Shown here in pieces: positions 1 to 8,702 of a stretch of 64,000 nucleotides of DNA; the first letter of the stretch is position 1; every line of letters begins with the position of its first letter. This DNA comes from Idiomarina aquatica (lineage in GTDB: Bacteria; Pseudomonadota; Gammaproteobacteria; Enterobacterales; Alteromonadaceae): assembly GCF_003987185.1 (NCBI RefSeq), contig NZ_PIPS01000001.1, positions 1,178,001 through 1,242,000 on the forward strand, read 5' to 3'. The notes beneath the pieces were generated by a model. The model saw only the letters and a program-made list of their open reading frames with translations. It was not told the DNA's origin and searched no databases. Made by a program: the position numbers and the translations under genes.

Positions 1-214
1 CCGCAAGCGACTGTTCCGTCTGTCGCTCAGGAAGTGTCGTCTCACGAATGAACATGGTTTTTATTTGCTTGGCAACCAGCTGCGTGATCTGCTCAACCGA
101 GGGTTTGACGACGTAGTTGCTCACCATCAGATAGGACACGACCTGATTCAGTAAGAGCACCAACGCCAACAATCCGACGGTTCGGGCAAACGCTGATTTA
201 GGGAAAAGTGTCAT
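1..214 (-). CDS. envZ: Osmosensor histidine kinase EnvZ, N-terminus only
   Basis: The reading frame starts at an ATG at 214 that directly follows the ompR stop codon, with no bases between, and runs off the left edge of the window, so only about 71 residues are visible. The first residues are hydrophilic (MTLFPKSAFAR), followed by a long hydrophobic segment (TVGLLALVLLLNQVVSYLMV), which is the first membrane helix of EnvZ-type kinases. The periplasmic sensor, HAMP and kinase domains lie outside the window. The call rests on this N-terminus and on the tandem position after ompR, the arrangement known from enterobacteria. EnvZ phosphorylates OmpR in response to osmolarity. Confidence 0.88.
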   Translation of the reverse strand, partial: MTLFPKSAFARTVGLLALVLLLNQVVSYLMVSNYVVKPSVEQITQLVAKQIKTMFIRETTLPERQTEQSLA

Positions 215-940
215 TTAACTTTTTAATCGGCCGTCTGGCACAAACACATAACCCAGACCCCACACCGTCTGAATATAACGGGGCTTGGCAGGGTCCGCTT
301 CCAGCATACGACGCAGACGCGAAACCTGGACATCAATCGACCGCTCGAGTGCACTGTAATCACGACCGCGGGCCAGATTCATGAGTTTGTCCCGTGACAA
401 GGGCTCACGCGGATGAGTGACCAATGCTTTTAGCACCGCAAACTCGCCACTGGTGAGTGGCATTGGCGTATCACCATCAAACATTTCACGTGTTCCGAGG
501 TTGAGGCGATAAGTGCCAAAGGTGACCTCTTCGTCGTCCTGACTGGGTGCTCCCGGAGCCTCATTACCACGACGGCGCAACACGGCACGGATACGGGCCA
601 GTAGTTCTCGGGGATTAAAGGGTTTGGCAAGGTAATCGTCGGCACCGAGTTCGAGCCCGATAATACGATCAACCTCGTCGCCTTTGGCCGTTAACATAAT
701 AACCGGAATGGTATTATTGTTTTGCCGCAAGCGTTTACAGATAGATAGGCCGTCCTCACCCGGTAACATCAGATCCAGCACCATCAGATGGAAATTTTCC
801 CGGGTTAACAGGCGATCCATTTGTTCAGCGTTTTGTGCTACACGAACCTGGAATCCCTGTTCGTTCAAATAGCGTTCTAATAAACTGCGCAGGCGGGCGT
901 CGTCATCTACTACCAGAACCTTTAGGGTTTCTTGTGTCAT
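215..940 (-). CDS. ompR: Two-component response regulator OmpR
   Basis: The 241-residue protein has an N-terminal receiver domain (acidic triad DDD at 12-14, phosphoacceptor Asp56 in VLDLMLPGEDG, Lys in the KPFNPRELLARIRAVLRR region) and a C-terminal winged-helix domain ending in QTVWGLGYVFVPDG. It is nearly identical to enterobacterial OmpR (239 residues), a DNA-binding regulator of porin genes phosphorylated by EnvZ. An in-frame ATG exists 14 codons upstream (982), but the ATG at 940 gives the family length and N-terminus. Its stop codon touches the envZ start, so the two are surely co-transcribed and translationally linked. Confidence 0.97.
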   Translation of the reverse strand: MTQETLKVLVVDDDARLRSLLERYLNEQGFQVRVAQNAEQMDRLLTRENFHLMVLDLMLPGEDGLSICKRLRQNNNTIPVIMLTAKGDEVDRIIGLELGADDYLAKPFNPRELLARIRAVLRRRGNEAPGAPSQDDEEVTFGTYRLNLGTREMFDGDTPMPLTSGEFAVLKALVTHPREPLSRDKLMNLARGRDYSALERSIDVQVSRLRRMLEADPAKPRYIQTVWGLGYVFVPDGRLKS

Positions 941-971
941 GGTATTTTTCTCGGTCTTGGTATTTTGGTTA

Positions 972-1017
972 TTAACATACACTCAGAAAAACGGATTAAG
1001 AAGCCTTTGAGTGTTAA
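972..1017. repeat. Inverted repeat in the ompR upstream region
   Basis: TTAACATACACTCA at 972-985 is repeated in inverse as TGAGTGTTAA at 1008-1017, with a two-base insertion in the left arm. It lies between the end of the channel gene and the ompR start, reading on the minus strand. No T-run follows, so it is not a convincing terminator. It may be part of the ompR promoter or an operator. Confidence 0.35.
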
Positions 1018-1036
1018 CAAATGTGTCCACAGGCTT

Positions 1037-1462
1037 TTATAAATCCGTCCAGTAACGCGTCATTTTTACGTATAAAAAAGACGCCGTCCAGGTAATCAAT
1101 ACCAGCCCGGTCAGGCTTTCAATGCCGGTTAGAAAGCGTAACTCGCCCTGCGGATAAATATCACCGAAACCAACCGTGGTATAAACCGTGAAGGAAAAAT
1201 ACAAACTGTCGAGGAAACTACCGTCAAAAGCACCGTGCAAGGTGCCAAAATCAGGGTGGTGATGCATAAAATAATAAGCCAGTGCAAAAATGGCCGCCTC
1301 ACAACTGTGGACGATAAGTGCCAGCAACACGGCGATGCCGATGCGAAACTGCGCCAACACCCGCCACTTGTGAAAGACCAAACCAATTTGCCGTAGCGCT
1401 TCATAGTGAAACGCCACGACCAGCAACACCACCAGACTGTTGGCAAGAAACGATATGATCAC
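1037..1462 (-). CDS. Two-TM potassium-type ion channel (Ion_trans_2)
   Basis: This 141-residue membrane protein carries the potassium-channel selectivity filter signature TTVGFGD (in FTVYTTVGFGDIYP), preceded by a pore helix (SFLDSLYFSF) and followed by a last membrane helix (LTGLVLITWTASFLYVKM). Two further hydrophobic segments lie upstream of the pore. There is no room for a RCK or cyclic-nucleotide domain, so gating is not evident. The start is a GTG at 1462 that overlaps the stop of the upstream RND pump gene as GTGA, implying translational coupling with the pump. Ion selectivity for K+ is inferred from the filter only. Confidence 0.82.
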   Translation of the reverse strand: MIISFLANSLVVLLVVAFHYEALRQIGLVFHKWRVLAQFRIGIAVLLALIVHSCEAAIFALAYYFMHHHPDFGTLHGAFDGSFLDSLYFSFTVYTTVGFGDIYPQGELRFLTGIESLTGLVLITWTASFLYVKMTRYWTDL

Positions 1463-4400
1463 GAGCGTTTACTGTCCGCTAAAAAGTTGTACAACCCGTA
1501 ATACAATAGAGGAACGACAATCACCGTCAACACCGTTGACGCCGCCAGACCGAAAATCAACGAAATCGCCAGCCCGTTGAAAATCGGATCCGCAAGGATA
1601 AAATAGGCACCAATCATCGCCGATACCGCCGTCAGCACGATCGGTTTTAAGCGCACAGCGCCGGCGAGTACCACGGCATCTTCCAGTGAATAGCCCTCTT
1701 CCATCAGTTGGCGAATAAAGACCACCAACAGTATCGAGTTCCGCACGATAATGCCGGCCAATGCGATCATGCCGATCATTGATGTTGCGGTAAATTCTTT
1801 ACCCAGCAACCAATGGCCGGGCAAAATCCCAACCAAGGTCAGCGGTATTGGCGACATGATGATCAATGGCATCAAATAGGAGCGGAATTGCGCGACCAAC
1901 AACACGAAAATCATGAAAATCCCGACGCTGTAAGCGAGTCCCATATCACGGAACGTCTCGTAGGTAATCTGCCACTCACCATCCCATTTAATCGCCACGG
2001 GCCCGGTTGCCTCAGGCTGATTAATGAAAAACTGTTGCGGTGGATTATCCAGTTCATCAATCAGTGATACCAGTTGGAACATGCCGTAAATCGGAGAATC
2101 GGTCTCGCCCGCCATATTAGCCTGTACATAAGTGACGGGCTTTAAATCCTTATGATAACGGCTGCGTGGCCAGCGATCGGTATCAATACTGGCGATGGTC
2201 GACAACGGGATCATCGACCCATCCTGCGCCCGCACTTGTAACGACAAGATCTGTTGTTGCTGAGCTTTCGCACCGTCATTGAGTTGCACCAGGATGGGTA
2301 CCGCGTACTTTGCGGTATCCTTATGCAGATAACCGGCCGGCTGCGCATTGACCAGCAAACTGAGGGTTTGCGTTACTTGTGACTGTGATACACCCAACTG
2401 CGCCGCTCGTTGCCGGTCAACGGTCAAAAACCAACGTGCTACTTCATCGGTGGTGCTCGAGTCGGCATCAACCAAGCCGTTTACCTGGCCTATTTTTTCC
2501 AGCAGTGTTTCCGCCAGTTCAATTTGCTGTTGACTAGTACCGCCATAGATTTCCGCAACCAACGGCGCCAGTACCGGTGGCCCCGGCGGCACTTCGACCA
2601 CCTTGATACTCGCACCAAAGGGCTCAGCAATCGCGGTTAACTCTGCACGAATAGCCCGGGCAATATCGTGAGACGAACGCGTTCTGCTCTCCTTGTCCTT
2701 TAAGTTGACCTGCAGATCACCCTGATTAGGTTGGCTACGTAAGTAATATTGCCGCACCAGACCATTGAAGTTAATCGGTGATGCGGTGCCGGCATAAGCC
2801 TGCCAGTTCGCAACGTCATCGACGGTCGACAGGTAGTTGCCCATCGCCACCTGTAAGCGCTGGGTCTCCTCCATCGCTGCGTCATCCGGCATATCGACGA
2901 CAATCTGCAGTTCAGATTTATTATCAAAGGGCAGCATTTTCAAAATCACACCCTGTGTGACTGGCAGCAACATCACCAGCAGTAACAGCGCCAGCACGGC
3001 GGCGCCGAATAATGCCCGCCGTAACCGCCGTTGCTGGCCTAACAACGGCCGCAGCAATTTTTCAAACAGCTGCTTTAACGCCGGCGAAGTACCCGCGGCA
3101 GAATCACTGGCATCATCACTGTCTTTGCCCCGCTCACGATTCAACATACGTAGCGCCAGCCAGGGCGCAACAATAAATGCCATCAACTGGGAAAACAGCA
3201 TACCGGCAGAAGCATTAATCGGGATAGGGCTCATATAAGGCCCCATTAAGCCACTGACAAAGGCCATCGGTAGCAACGCCGCAATGATGGTTAAAGTCGC
3301 CATAATGGTCGGTGACCCGACCTCATCCACGGCCCGCGGAATCACCTCCGGCAAGGGTTTGGTGGAATTACGCACGCGCCGGTGAATGTTCTCAGTAATA
3401 ACAATACCGTCGTCCACCAAAATACCGATGGAAAAAATCAACGCAAACAGCGACACACGGTTTAAGGTAAATCCCCAGAACCAGCTGAACACCAGGGTAA
3501 ACAGCAGTGTTACCAGCACCGCGACACCGACAATAACCGCCTGACGCCAGCCCATCGTGAGTAACACCAAAATGATCACCGAGAGGGTGGCAGAAATCAG
3601 GTCGGACACCAGTTGTTCGAACTTTTCCGTCGCCGTTTCGCCATAATCGCGGGTTATGCTCACTTCAACATCGGCCGGCAATAGCTGGTTTTGTAAATCC
3701 ACCAATTTCGCCCGCACGGCATTGGTAATATCAATGGCGTTTTCACCCGGCTTTTTCGCTATCGCAAGGGTCACTGCCGGATAAATAGCTGTGTCGCCGT
3801 CAAGTCCGCCCATCAATACCGACTGTTCGTTGGCGCTGCCACTGTCTTCAATCTCAGCAATATCGGCAAAGAAAATCGGCCTACCCTCAACCGTGCCAAC
3901 CACCAAGTTACGGACGTCTTCGACGCTGGCAAGGAATGCTCCAGCCTGAAATGGAATGGACAGTCCCTGATCGGTAATACGTGACTCGGGCGCTGCAAGA
4001 TTGGCGCTCTCGATCGCCTGTTGAATATCCAGCACCGTCAACCCATAACCGGCCAGCTTACTGGCCTCAAGGCGTGCATTAACGTGCTGCCCGGCAGCAC
4101 CATAGGTTCTAATATCGCGCGTTCCGGGTATCTGTTTAAGAGCTATCTCCAGCCGGTGTGCCAGCGCCGTTAACTGTTCAGCGCTGGTCAGTTGGTCACG
4201 GTTATAAAGCGTTAGCGTCATGATCGGCACATCATCAATGCTACGCGGCTTCACCACCGGTTGCATGACCCCTAACCCCTGCGGAAACCAATCGGCATTC
4301 GATTGGATTTTATTGTACAACCTTACCAGCGCTTGCTGACGTGGAACACCAACCTCAAATTGAACGGTCAGAACAGCCTGCCCGGCTCGCGACACCGAAT

Positions 4401-4671
4401 AAACGTGTTCAATGTCAGACATTTCGCTCAGAATTTGCTCACCAGGAATGGCTATCAGCTGTTCGACCTGCTGCGCCGAGGCACCAGGGAAGCCAACCAA
4501 TACGTCAGCCATAGTGACATCAATTTGTGGTTCTTCTTCCTTCGGCGTGATGATGACCGCGACGATACCCATCACCAGACCCAGTAGACAGATGAGCGGT
4601 GTCAGCTCTGAATGCTGAAAAACTCTCGCGATAATACCGGAGGGGCCAAGCGGCTTTTCTGTATTACTCAT
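1459..4671 (-). CDS. RND efflux transporter permease (AcrB/HAE1-like)
   Basis: The 1070-residue protein has the layout of an inner-membrane RND pump: one N-terminal helix (LTPLICLLGLVMGIVAVI), a large periplasmic loop, a bundle of helices around 355-510, a second loop and a C-terminal bundle. The proton-relay aspartates are present at about residues 420-421 in SIGILVDDGIVITENI. Substrate cannot be predicted; sequence and size fit the drug/solvent-type (HAE1) rather than the metal-type branch. Its start overlaps the adaptor gene stop by 8 bases, and its end overlaps the channel gene by 4 bases, so the three form one operon. No outer-membrane factor is encoded here; TolC or a homologue elsewhere would be needed. 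Confidence 0.93.
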   Translation of the reverse strand: MSNTEKPLGPSGIIARVFQHSELTPLICLLGLVMGIVAVIITPKEEEPQIDVTMADVLVGFPGASAQQVEQLIAIPGEQILSEMSDIEHVYSVSRAGQAVLTVQFEVGVPRQQALVRLYNKIQSNADWFPQGLGVMQPVVKPRSIDDVPIMTLTLYNRDQLTSAEQLTALAHRLEIALKQIPGTRDIRTYGAAGQHVNARLEASKLAGYGLTVLDIQQAIESANLAAPESRITDQGLSIPFQAGAFLASVEDVRNLVVGTVEGRPIFFADIAEIEDSGSANEQSVLMGGLDGDTAIYPAVTLAIAKKPGENAIDITNAVRAKLVDLQNQLLPADVEVSITRDYGETATEKFEQLVSDLISATLSVIILVLLTMGWRQAVIVGVAVLVTLLFTLVFSWFWGFTLNRVSLFALIFSIGILVDDGIVITENIHRRVRNSTKPLPEVIPRAVDEVGSPTIMATLTIIAALLPMAFVSGLMGPYMSPIPINASAGMLFSQLMAFIVAPWLALRMLNRERGKDSDDASDSAAGTSPALKQLFEKLLRPLLGQQRRLRRALFGAAVLALLLLVMLLPVTQGVILKMLPFDNKSELQIVVDMPDDAAMEETQRLQVAMGNYLSTVDDVANWQAYAGTASPINFNGLVRQYYLRSQPNQGDLQVNLKDKESRTRSSHDIARAIRAELTAIAEPFGASIKVVEVPPGPPVLAPLVAEIYGGTSQQQIELAETLLEKIGQVNGLVDADSSTTDEVARWFLTVDRQRAAQLGVSQSQVTQTLSLLVNAQPAGYLHKDTAKYAVPILVQLNDGAKAQQQQILSLQVRAQDGSMIPLSTIASIDTDRWPRSRYHKDLKPVTYVQANMAGETDSPIYGMFQLVSLIDELDNPPQQFFINQPEATGPVAIKWDGEWQITYETFRDMGLAYSVGIFMIFVLLVAQFRSYLMPLIIMSPIPLTLVGILPGHWLLGKEFTATSMIGMIALAGIIVRNSILLVVFIRQLMEEGYSLEDAVVLAGAVRLKPIVLTAVSAMIGAYFILADPIFNGLAISLIFGLAASTVLTVIVVPLLYYGLYNFLADSKRS

Positions 4672-5701
4672 TCAGTAACGCCTCCGCCTGCACTGCAATC
4701 TGCTCACCGGCATTTAAGCCCGCCAGGATTTCAACCTCACCATTGTGTTGGCGTCCCAGCCGCACTTGCCGAAGCTGTGCTTGCCCTTGCTCATTTTTCA
4801 CATAGACTGCCCGCAGTTCGCCGCGTATGAGCACTGCTGAGGAGGGAATCAGTAATGCGGACTTCTCGCCGACGGCCACTCTCACCGTCACCAGCATACC
4901 CGGGAACAGGGTGCCGTTAGGATCCGTCAGGTTGAGCCGCAACCGGAAAGTATGCGACGCCTCATCGGCGTAGGGGTAGAAAATCATCGACGCAATCCCC
5001 AGTGCGCGACCGTCGTCGGTAATGACTTCCGCGCCGCGATTGTCGCGAACGTACTGAGCATATCGTTGTGGTAAGTCAGTAATCACTCGCAAGTGCTCGA
5101 GGGATAATCCGCTGATGAGGGGTTGTCCCGGCTGTACCGACTCGCCAAGCTCAACAAAACGTTCGGTGACAATACCGGCATAAGGCGCACGCACTTCGGT
5201 ATAGCTCAGTTGTTTGCTGGCTTCTTCGGCAACGGCCTGCGCTTCGGCGACCGCCGCCTCGGCCGTTTCTAACTGAGTCTGGGCATCATCCAGTTCGGAC
5301 TGAGAGGCTACTTCCTGTTCATAGAGATCTCGTATCCGGTTAAACCGACGACGAGCGTCATTAAGCGTTGCCTCGGCACTCTCTAAATTCGCTTCGGCAC
5401 GATGTAAGCGAGCTTGTTGCTCGGTATCGTCAAGTCGTACAATCAACTCGTTCGCCTGCACCGCATCGTCCACATCCACCGGTAGCTCAATCACCGTACC
5501 GGCGGTCTGAGCCGAAACCGTGCTCTGCTGCACTGCCTCAATTTTCCCATCAAGCGCTAAGGTCTCGGTTATCTGCCGGTGCTCAGCGGTTATCCACTGC
5601 TGCGCCAATAGCGAGGGAGACGCGATAAACGAGAAAACAATCAGTAAAACCTGAAACCCGGAGTGAAGTCGATTTGAACAACCAAAAGCCGTCGTATCCA
5701 T
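4664..5701 (-). CDS. RND pump periplasmic adaptor (membrane fusion protein)
   Basis: The 345-residue protein starts with a hydrophobic export segment (about residues 15-33, ending SLLAQQ), then a lipoyl half-motif, a long alpha-helical hairpin rich in Ala, Glu and Gln (about 90-165, typical of adaptors that contact TolC), the second lipoyl half (VRAPYAGIVTERFVELGESV) and a beta-barrel domain with LFPGMLVTVRV. It is the first gene of the operon with the RND pump and channel. It should link the pump to an outer-membrane channel in the periplasm. The ATG at 5701 is the first usable start. Confidence 0.92.
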   Translation of the reverse strand: MDTTAFGCSNRLHSGFQVLLIVFSFIASPSLLAQQWITAEHRQITETLALDGKIEAVQQSTVSAQTAGTVIELPVDVDDAVQANELIVRLDDTEQQARLHRAEANLESAEATLNDARRRFNRIRDLYEQEVASQSELDDAQTQLETAEAAVAEAQAVAEEASKQLSYTEVRAPYAGIVTERFVELGESVQPGQPLISGLSLEHLRVITDLPQRYAQYVRDNRGAEVITDDGRALGIASMIFYPYADEASHTFRLRLNLTDPNGTLFPGMLVTVRVAVGEKSALLIPSSAVLIRGELRAVYVKNEQGQAQLRQVRLGRQHNGEVEILAGLNAGEQIAVQAEALLNE

Positions 5702-5856
5702 GGTGTTTGCCCTAACAATATGCTTTAAACTTAATTAATGATATCACCGCTTCCAATCGTGTGCCATTGCAATGTTTTGGTAACCCAATTGCACTAAGTA
5801 TGGTTCAGATACAGCTAAGACGTGAAAAAAATGCACTCAATGGCAATTAATGTGGC

Positions 5857-7116
5857 TTAAGTTGATTCACCACACATGACGACCTGATTTCTGCCATCCC
5901 GTTTGCCGACGTAAAGCAGGTTATCAGCGTGCGCTATCAGGTCATCGAGATCATCTTCAGGGGTAGCAATTGCAACACCGATGGTGACACTCAGTTGTAC
6001 CCCGGCAAGTTCACCGGATAACGCAATTGCCGCAACGTTTTGCTTCAAGCGCTCGGCGACGGCATAGGCGTCATCGGGCAGCGTATGTGGAAGCCCCACC
6101 ACAAACTCCTCGCCGCCAAAACGGCCGATGATATCCGATGGTCGCAACGACTGCTGACAAACCGATGCAATGGTGCTGAGAATAAGATCCCCGCGAGTGT
6201 GGCCCCACGTGTCATTAATGCGCTTAAAGTGATCAACGTCTATCATAAAAAAGCAAAACGGTGTTTGCTCCAGGCGCGAGCGCTGCAATAACGCCTTAGC
6301 CCGTTTCATAAAATGTCTGCGACTGTCAACACCGGTCAGATCGTCATGCTCGGCGACCATCCGTAACTGCGCCTCCAGTGATTTTCGGTGTTTAATTTCG
6401 CTCAGCAATACGCGGTTTTGGCTCCGCTCTTCATTCAATAGCAGATATTGCTTACGTTGCAGTCTCTCTAGCCGCCGCAATGCTGAATACCCAACAATGT
6501 TGCTCATGATCAGTAACAGTCCCAAACGGACCACATCGCCCGCTGAAATGCCTGCGTAGATATAGGCGGCAACCAAAAAGCCACTACTCAAAAAGAGGCT
6601 CGCCAGAGCGGCGATGGTGAGTAGGTTGGGTATCAACAGATAGAACGCCATAATAGCGACCACAATAGCGGTGATTTGAGTGGACAAACTCTCGGGACGC
6701 AACGGCACAATCAGAATAGTACCAGCGGCCAGTATCCACAGCGGTAATGCGTGCAACCACGGCGTACTGGCATAGCCGCCGCGGCGACCGATGATGAAAG
6801 CCAACAGCAGACAGGTACCAACCACAGTGATGCGCATGCTTAGCAACCAATAATAGTCGGTGGTTGTGCCCAGCAGGTTATAGTCGGTGATGCCAAACAT
6901 GGCAAACACGACGGAAACCAGCAACAGCGCAAGCCGCGAATCCGATCGAACGCCTGATTCAATCGCACGCCGGTACTCTGACTCTTTACTCTGATCGCGA
7001 AACTGCCCTGTTAACCAGTGTATGTCGTATTGTTTTTGTTGTGACAACACTCTGTCCCTTATAAGCGCTAATTGGGTAAATCGAGGAGACCCTGAGTTTG
7101 CTCCTTTTTTCACCAC
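5857..7116 (-). CDS. Membrane-bound diguanylate cyclase (GGDEF)
   Basis: The N-terminal half (about residues 60-215) has six or so hydrophobic helices, followed by a short coiled linker (218-250) and a GGDEF domain. The active site is GGEEF at 334-338, and the allosteric inhibitory site RxxD is present as RPSD at 325-328, exactly five residues before it, so the enzyme should be active and product-inhibited. It makes cyclic di-GMP from two GTP. Two consecutive GTG codons (7116, 7113) are possible starts and neither has a clear ribosome site, so the N-terminus is uncertain. No EAL domain is present. It is a single gene downstream of nothing obvious and is not coupled to the pump operon. Confidence 0.92.
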   Translation of the reverse strand: MVKKGANSGSPRFTQLALIRDRVLSQQKQYDIHWLTGQFRDQSKESEYRRAIESGVRSDSRLALLLVSVVFAMFGITDYNLLGTTTDYYWLLSMRITVVGTCLLLAFIIGRRGGYASTPWLHALPLWILAAGTILIVPLRPESLSTQITAIVVAIMAFYLLIPNLLTIAALASLFLSSGFLVAAYIYAGISAGDVVRLGLLLIMSNIVGYSALRRLERLQRKQYLLLNEERSQNRVLLSEIKHRKSLEAQLRMVAEHDDLTGVDSRRHFMKRAKALLQRSRLEQTPFCFFMIDVDHFKRINDTWGHTRGDLILSTIASVCQQSLRPSDIIGRFGGEEFVVGLPHTLPDDAYAVAERLKQNVAAIALSGELAGVQLSVTIGVAIATPEDDLDDLIAHADNLLYVGKRDGRNQVVMCGEST

Positions 7117-7159
7117 TTTGCAGTAGTTTTTTTAACGGAACGGCCAACCCTCTATCGGC

Positions 7160-7543
7160 TTAATTTACCTGCACCAGAACAAACTTGTTTCCATACAAAT
7201 CAGAAAAGTGCGCCGAAACGGCTCCGTCCGCCGCCAATGGCTCGCCAAGAAACTCAACGCTGGCGTTTTTCAGGCGCTCAAATTCCCTATCAAAATTGTC
7301 CGTATAAATAACTACGATGGGCTGATCTCCTGCTTGCTGTCCTATTGCCTCCCGATCTTTTTCGGTCTCCGCCTGTAAAAGCCACAGTCCGGCATTCGGC
7401 TGATCCGGGAAGGTTAAATGAACAAAACGGCGCTCGCCAGCATCAATATCGGTCGCCAGCGTCAAGCCAAGCTTATCAACATAGAATTTGAGCGCGCGTT
7501 CGTAATTGTCTACCAGAATAACGGTTCGTCCGAAAGAGAGCAT
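7160..7543 (-). CDS. VOC (glyoxalase/dioxygenase fold) family protein
   Basis: The 127-residue protein fits the vicinal oxygen chelate fold, with the usual N-terminal pattern FGRTVILVDNYERALKFYVDKLGL and C-terminal FSDLYGNKFVLVQV. The ATG at 7543 is chosen over one 15 codons upstream because GGAGG lies just before it. Members include glyoxalases and antibiotic-binding proteins; the function here cannot be told from the sequence. Confidence 0.8.
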   Translation of the reverse strand: MLSFGRTVILVDNYERALKFYVDKLGLTLATDIDAGERRFVHLTFPDQPNAGLWLLQAETEKDREAIGQQAGDQPIVVIYTDNFDREFERLKNASVEFLGEPLAADGAVSAHFSDLYGNKFVLVQVN

Positions 7544-7646
7544 AGAGCCTCCATTGAGTGTTTCGTTGGCTGTACTGCAAACAAGCATACCGATAGCGTT
7601 TATTCATGTTAACGCCTTAACCAACCCGAAAAGTCGTCGGCCGCCG

Positions 7647-7994
7647 CTAGTCGCCCGCTTTGCTTACATTCAGCGTTATTTTTTCGGAACCTATTTCGAT
7701 GGTTGCTTCTTTGTCGTAGGCAAGAGTTACTGTGGGATTGAGCGTCTGACCTTTGATGGAAACGGCGGTAATGACATCTGCGGTTTCATCGTGGTTCGGT
7801 TTGACCGTTAAACGGTAACTAAAGTCTTCACCGATTGTTATTGACGACATTTTGTCTGCTTCTACAACCATAACCGGTGACGCGACCCACTCGCCGTTTG
7901 AATAGACCGAGGTTGAAACTTGATAGGTATCAGCGGCAACGCTCGATACCGAGCCGAGTAACGACGTGATGCATAGTATGGTTTTAATCTTCAT
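7647..7994 (-). CDS. Small exported protein of unknown function
   Basis: The 115-residue protein has a clear signal peptide (MKIKTILCITSLLGSVSSVAA, cut before DTYQVS) and a mature part rich in beta-strand-forming residues with no cysteines after the signal. The start at 7994 has AAGGAG in front of it. I do not recognise a family; the pattern (ASPVMVVEADKMSSITIG ... LTVKPNHDE) recalls small periplasmic proteins with an immunoglobulin-like or lipocalin-like sandwich, but this is a guess. Confidence 0.6.
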   Translation of the reverse strand: MKIKTILCITSLLGSVSSVAADTYQVSTSVYSNGEWVASPVMVVEADKMSSITIGEDFSYRLTVKPNHDETADVITAVSIKGQTLNPTVTLAYDKEATIEIGSEKITLNVSKAGD

Positions 7995-8159
7995 TGTAAT
8001 CTCCTTTTCACAATTGAGCGCAATAAGTAAGTCATTTACAGTTATAGAGCATACGGCTATAAGTTGCACGCGTCCGGATTATTGTCACAAGCATTCCTTT
8101 CAAAACGAGAACCCAGTAAAATCGGCTCATCATTCAACGCCGGTACAACCCTTCAGCGT

Positions 8160-8639
8160 ATGAAAACCAATTTAATCACCCGCTCGGGTTACGAGCGGTT
8201 ACAACAAGAGCTGCAACACCTTTGGCGGGTGGAGCGTCGTGAAACCGTAGAGAAGGTGTCCTGGGCGGCGAGCCTTGGTGACCGCTCAGAGAACGCGGAC
8301 TACAAATACAATAAACAGAAATTGCGTAAAATTGACAGCCGCATCCGTTACTTAACCAAACGTATCGAACAGGTAAAGGTTGTGGACTACTCACCACAAC
8401 AGGATGGCAAAGTATTTTTCGGTGCCTGGGTGGAAATTGAGGATGAAGACGGCCATGTTCGTGCGTTTCAGATTGTCGGCCCCGATGAAATTTATGATCG
8501 CAAAGATGCGGTGTCGATTGATTCACCGATGGCACGTGCGCTGCTTAAAAAACAAGTCGATGATGAAGCCGAGGTTCGCACACCACAAGGCACTAAGGTC
8601 TGGTTAATTAATAAGATAAGTTACCAACAGCCCGCGTAG
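8160..8639 (+). CDS. greB: Transcript cleavage factor GreB
   Basis: The 159-residue protein matches GreB throughout (E. coli 158): an N-terminal coiled coil with the catalytic acidic tip (ASLGDRSENADY at about 40-51), then the C-terminal globular domain with VDYSPQQDGKVFFGAWVEIE and IDSPMARALL. GreB binds the secondary channel of RNA polymerase and promotes cleavage of backtracked transcripts. The frame is open further upstream, but the family start is the ATG at 8160. The gene sits beside tex as in enterobacteria, where it is also next to ompR-envZ; here about 7 kb of other genes lie in between. Confidence 0.96.
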   Translation: MKTNLITRSGYERLQQELQHLWRVERRETVEKVSWAASLGDRSENADYKYNKQKLRKIDSRIRYLTKRIEQVKVVDYSPQQDGKVFFGAWVEIEDEDGHVRAFQIVGPDEIYDRKDAVSIDSPMARALLKKQVDDEAEVRTPQGTKVWLINKISYQQPA

Positions 8640-8702
8640 CCAATTCGTGATAGTATTCGTCCCCATTATTTGTCGTAACGTTTTAAAACCAAGAGATGTC
8701 CT

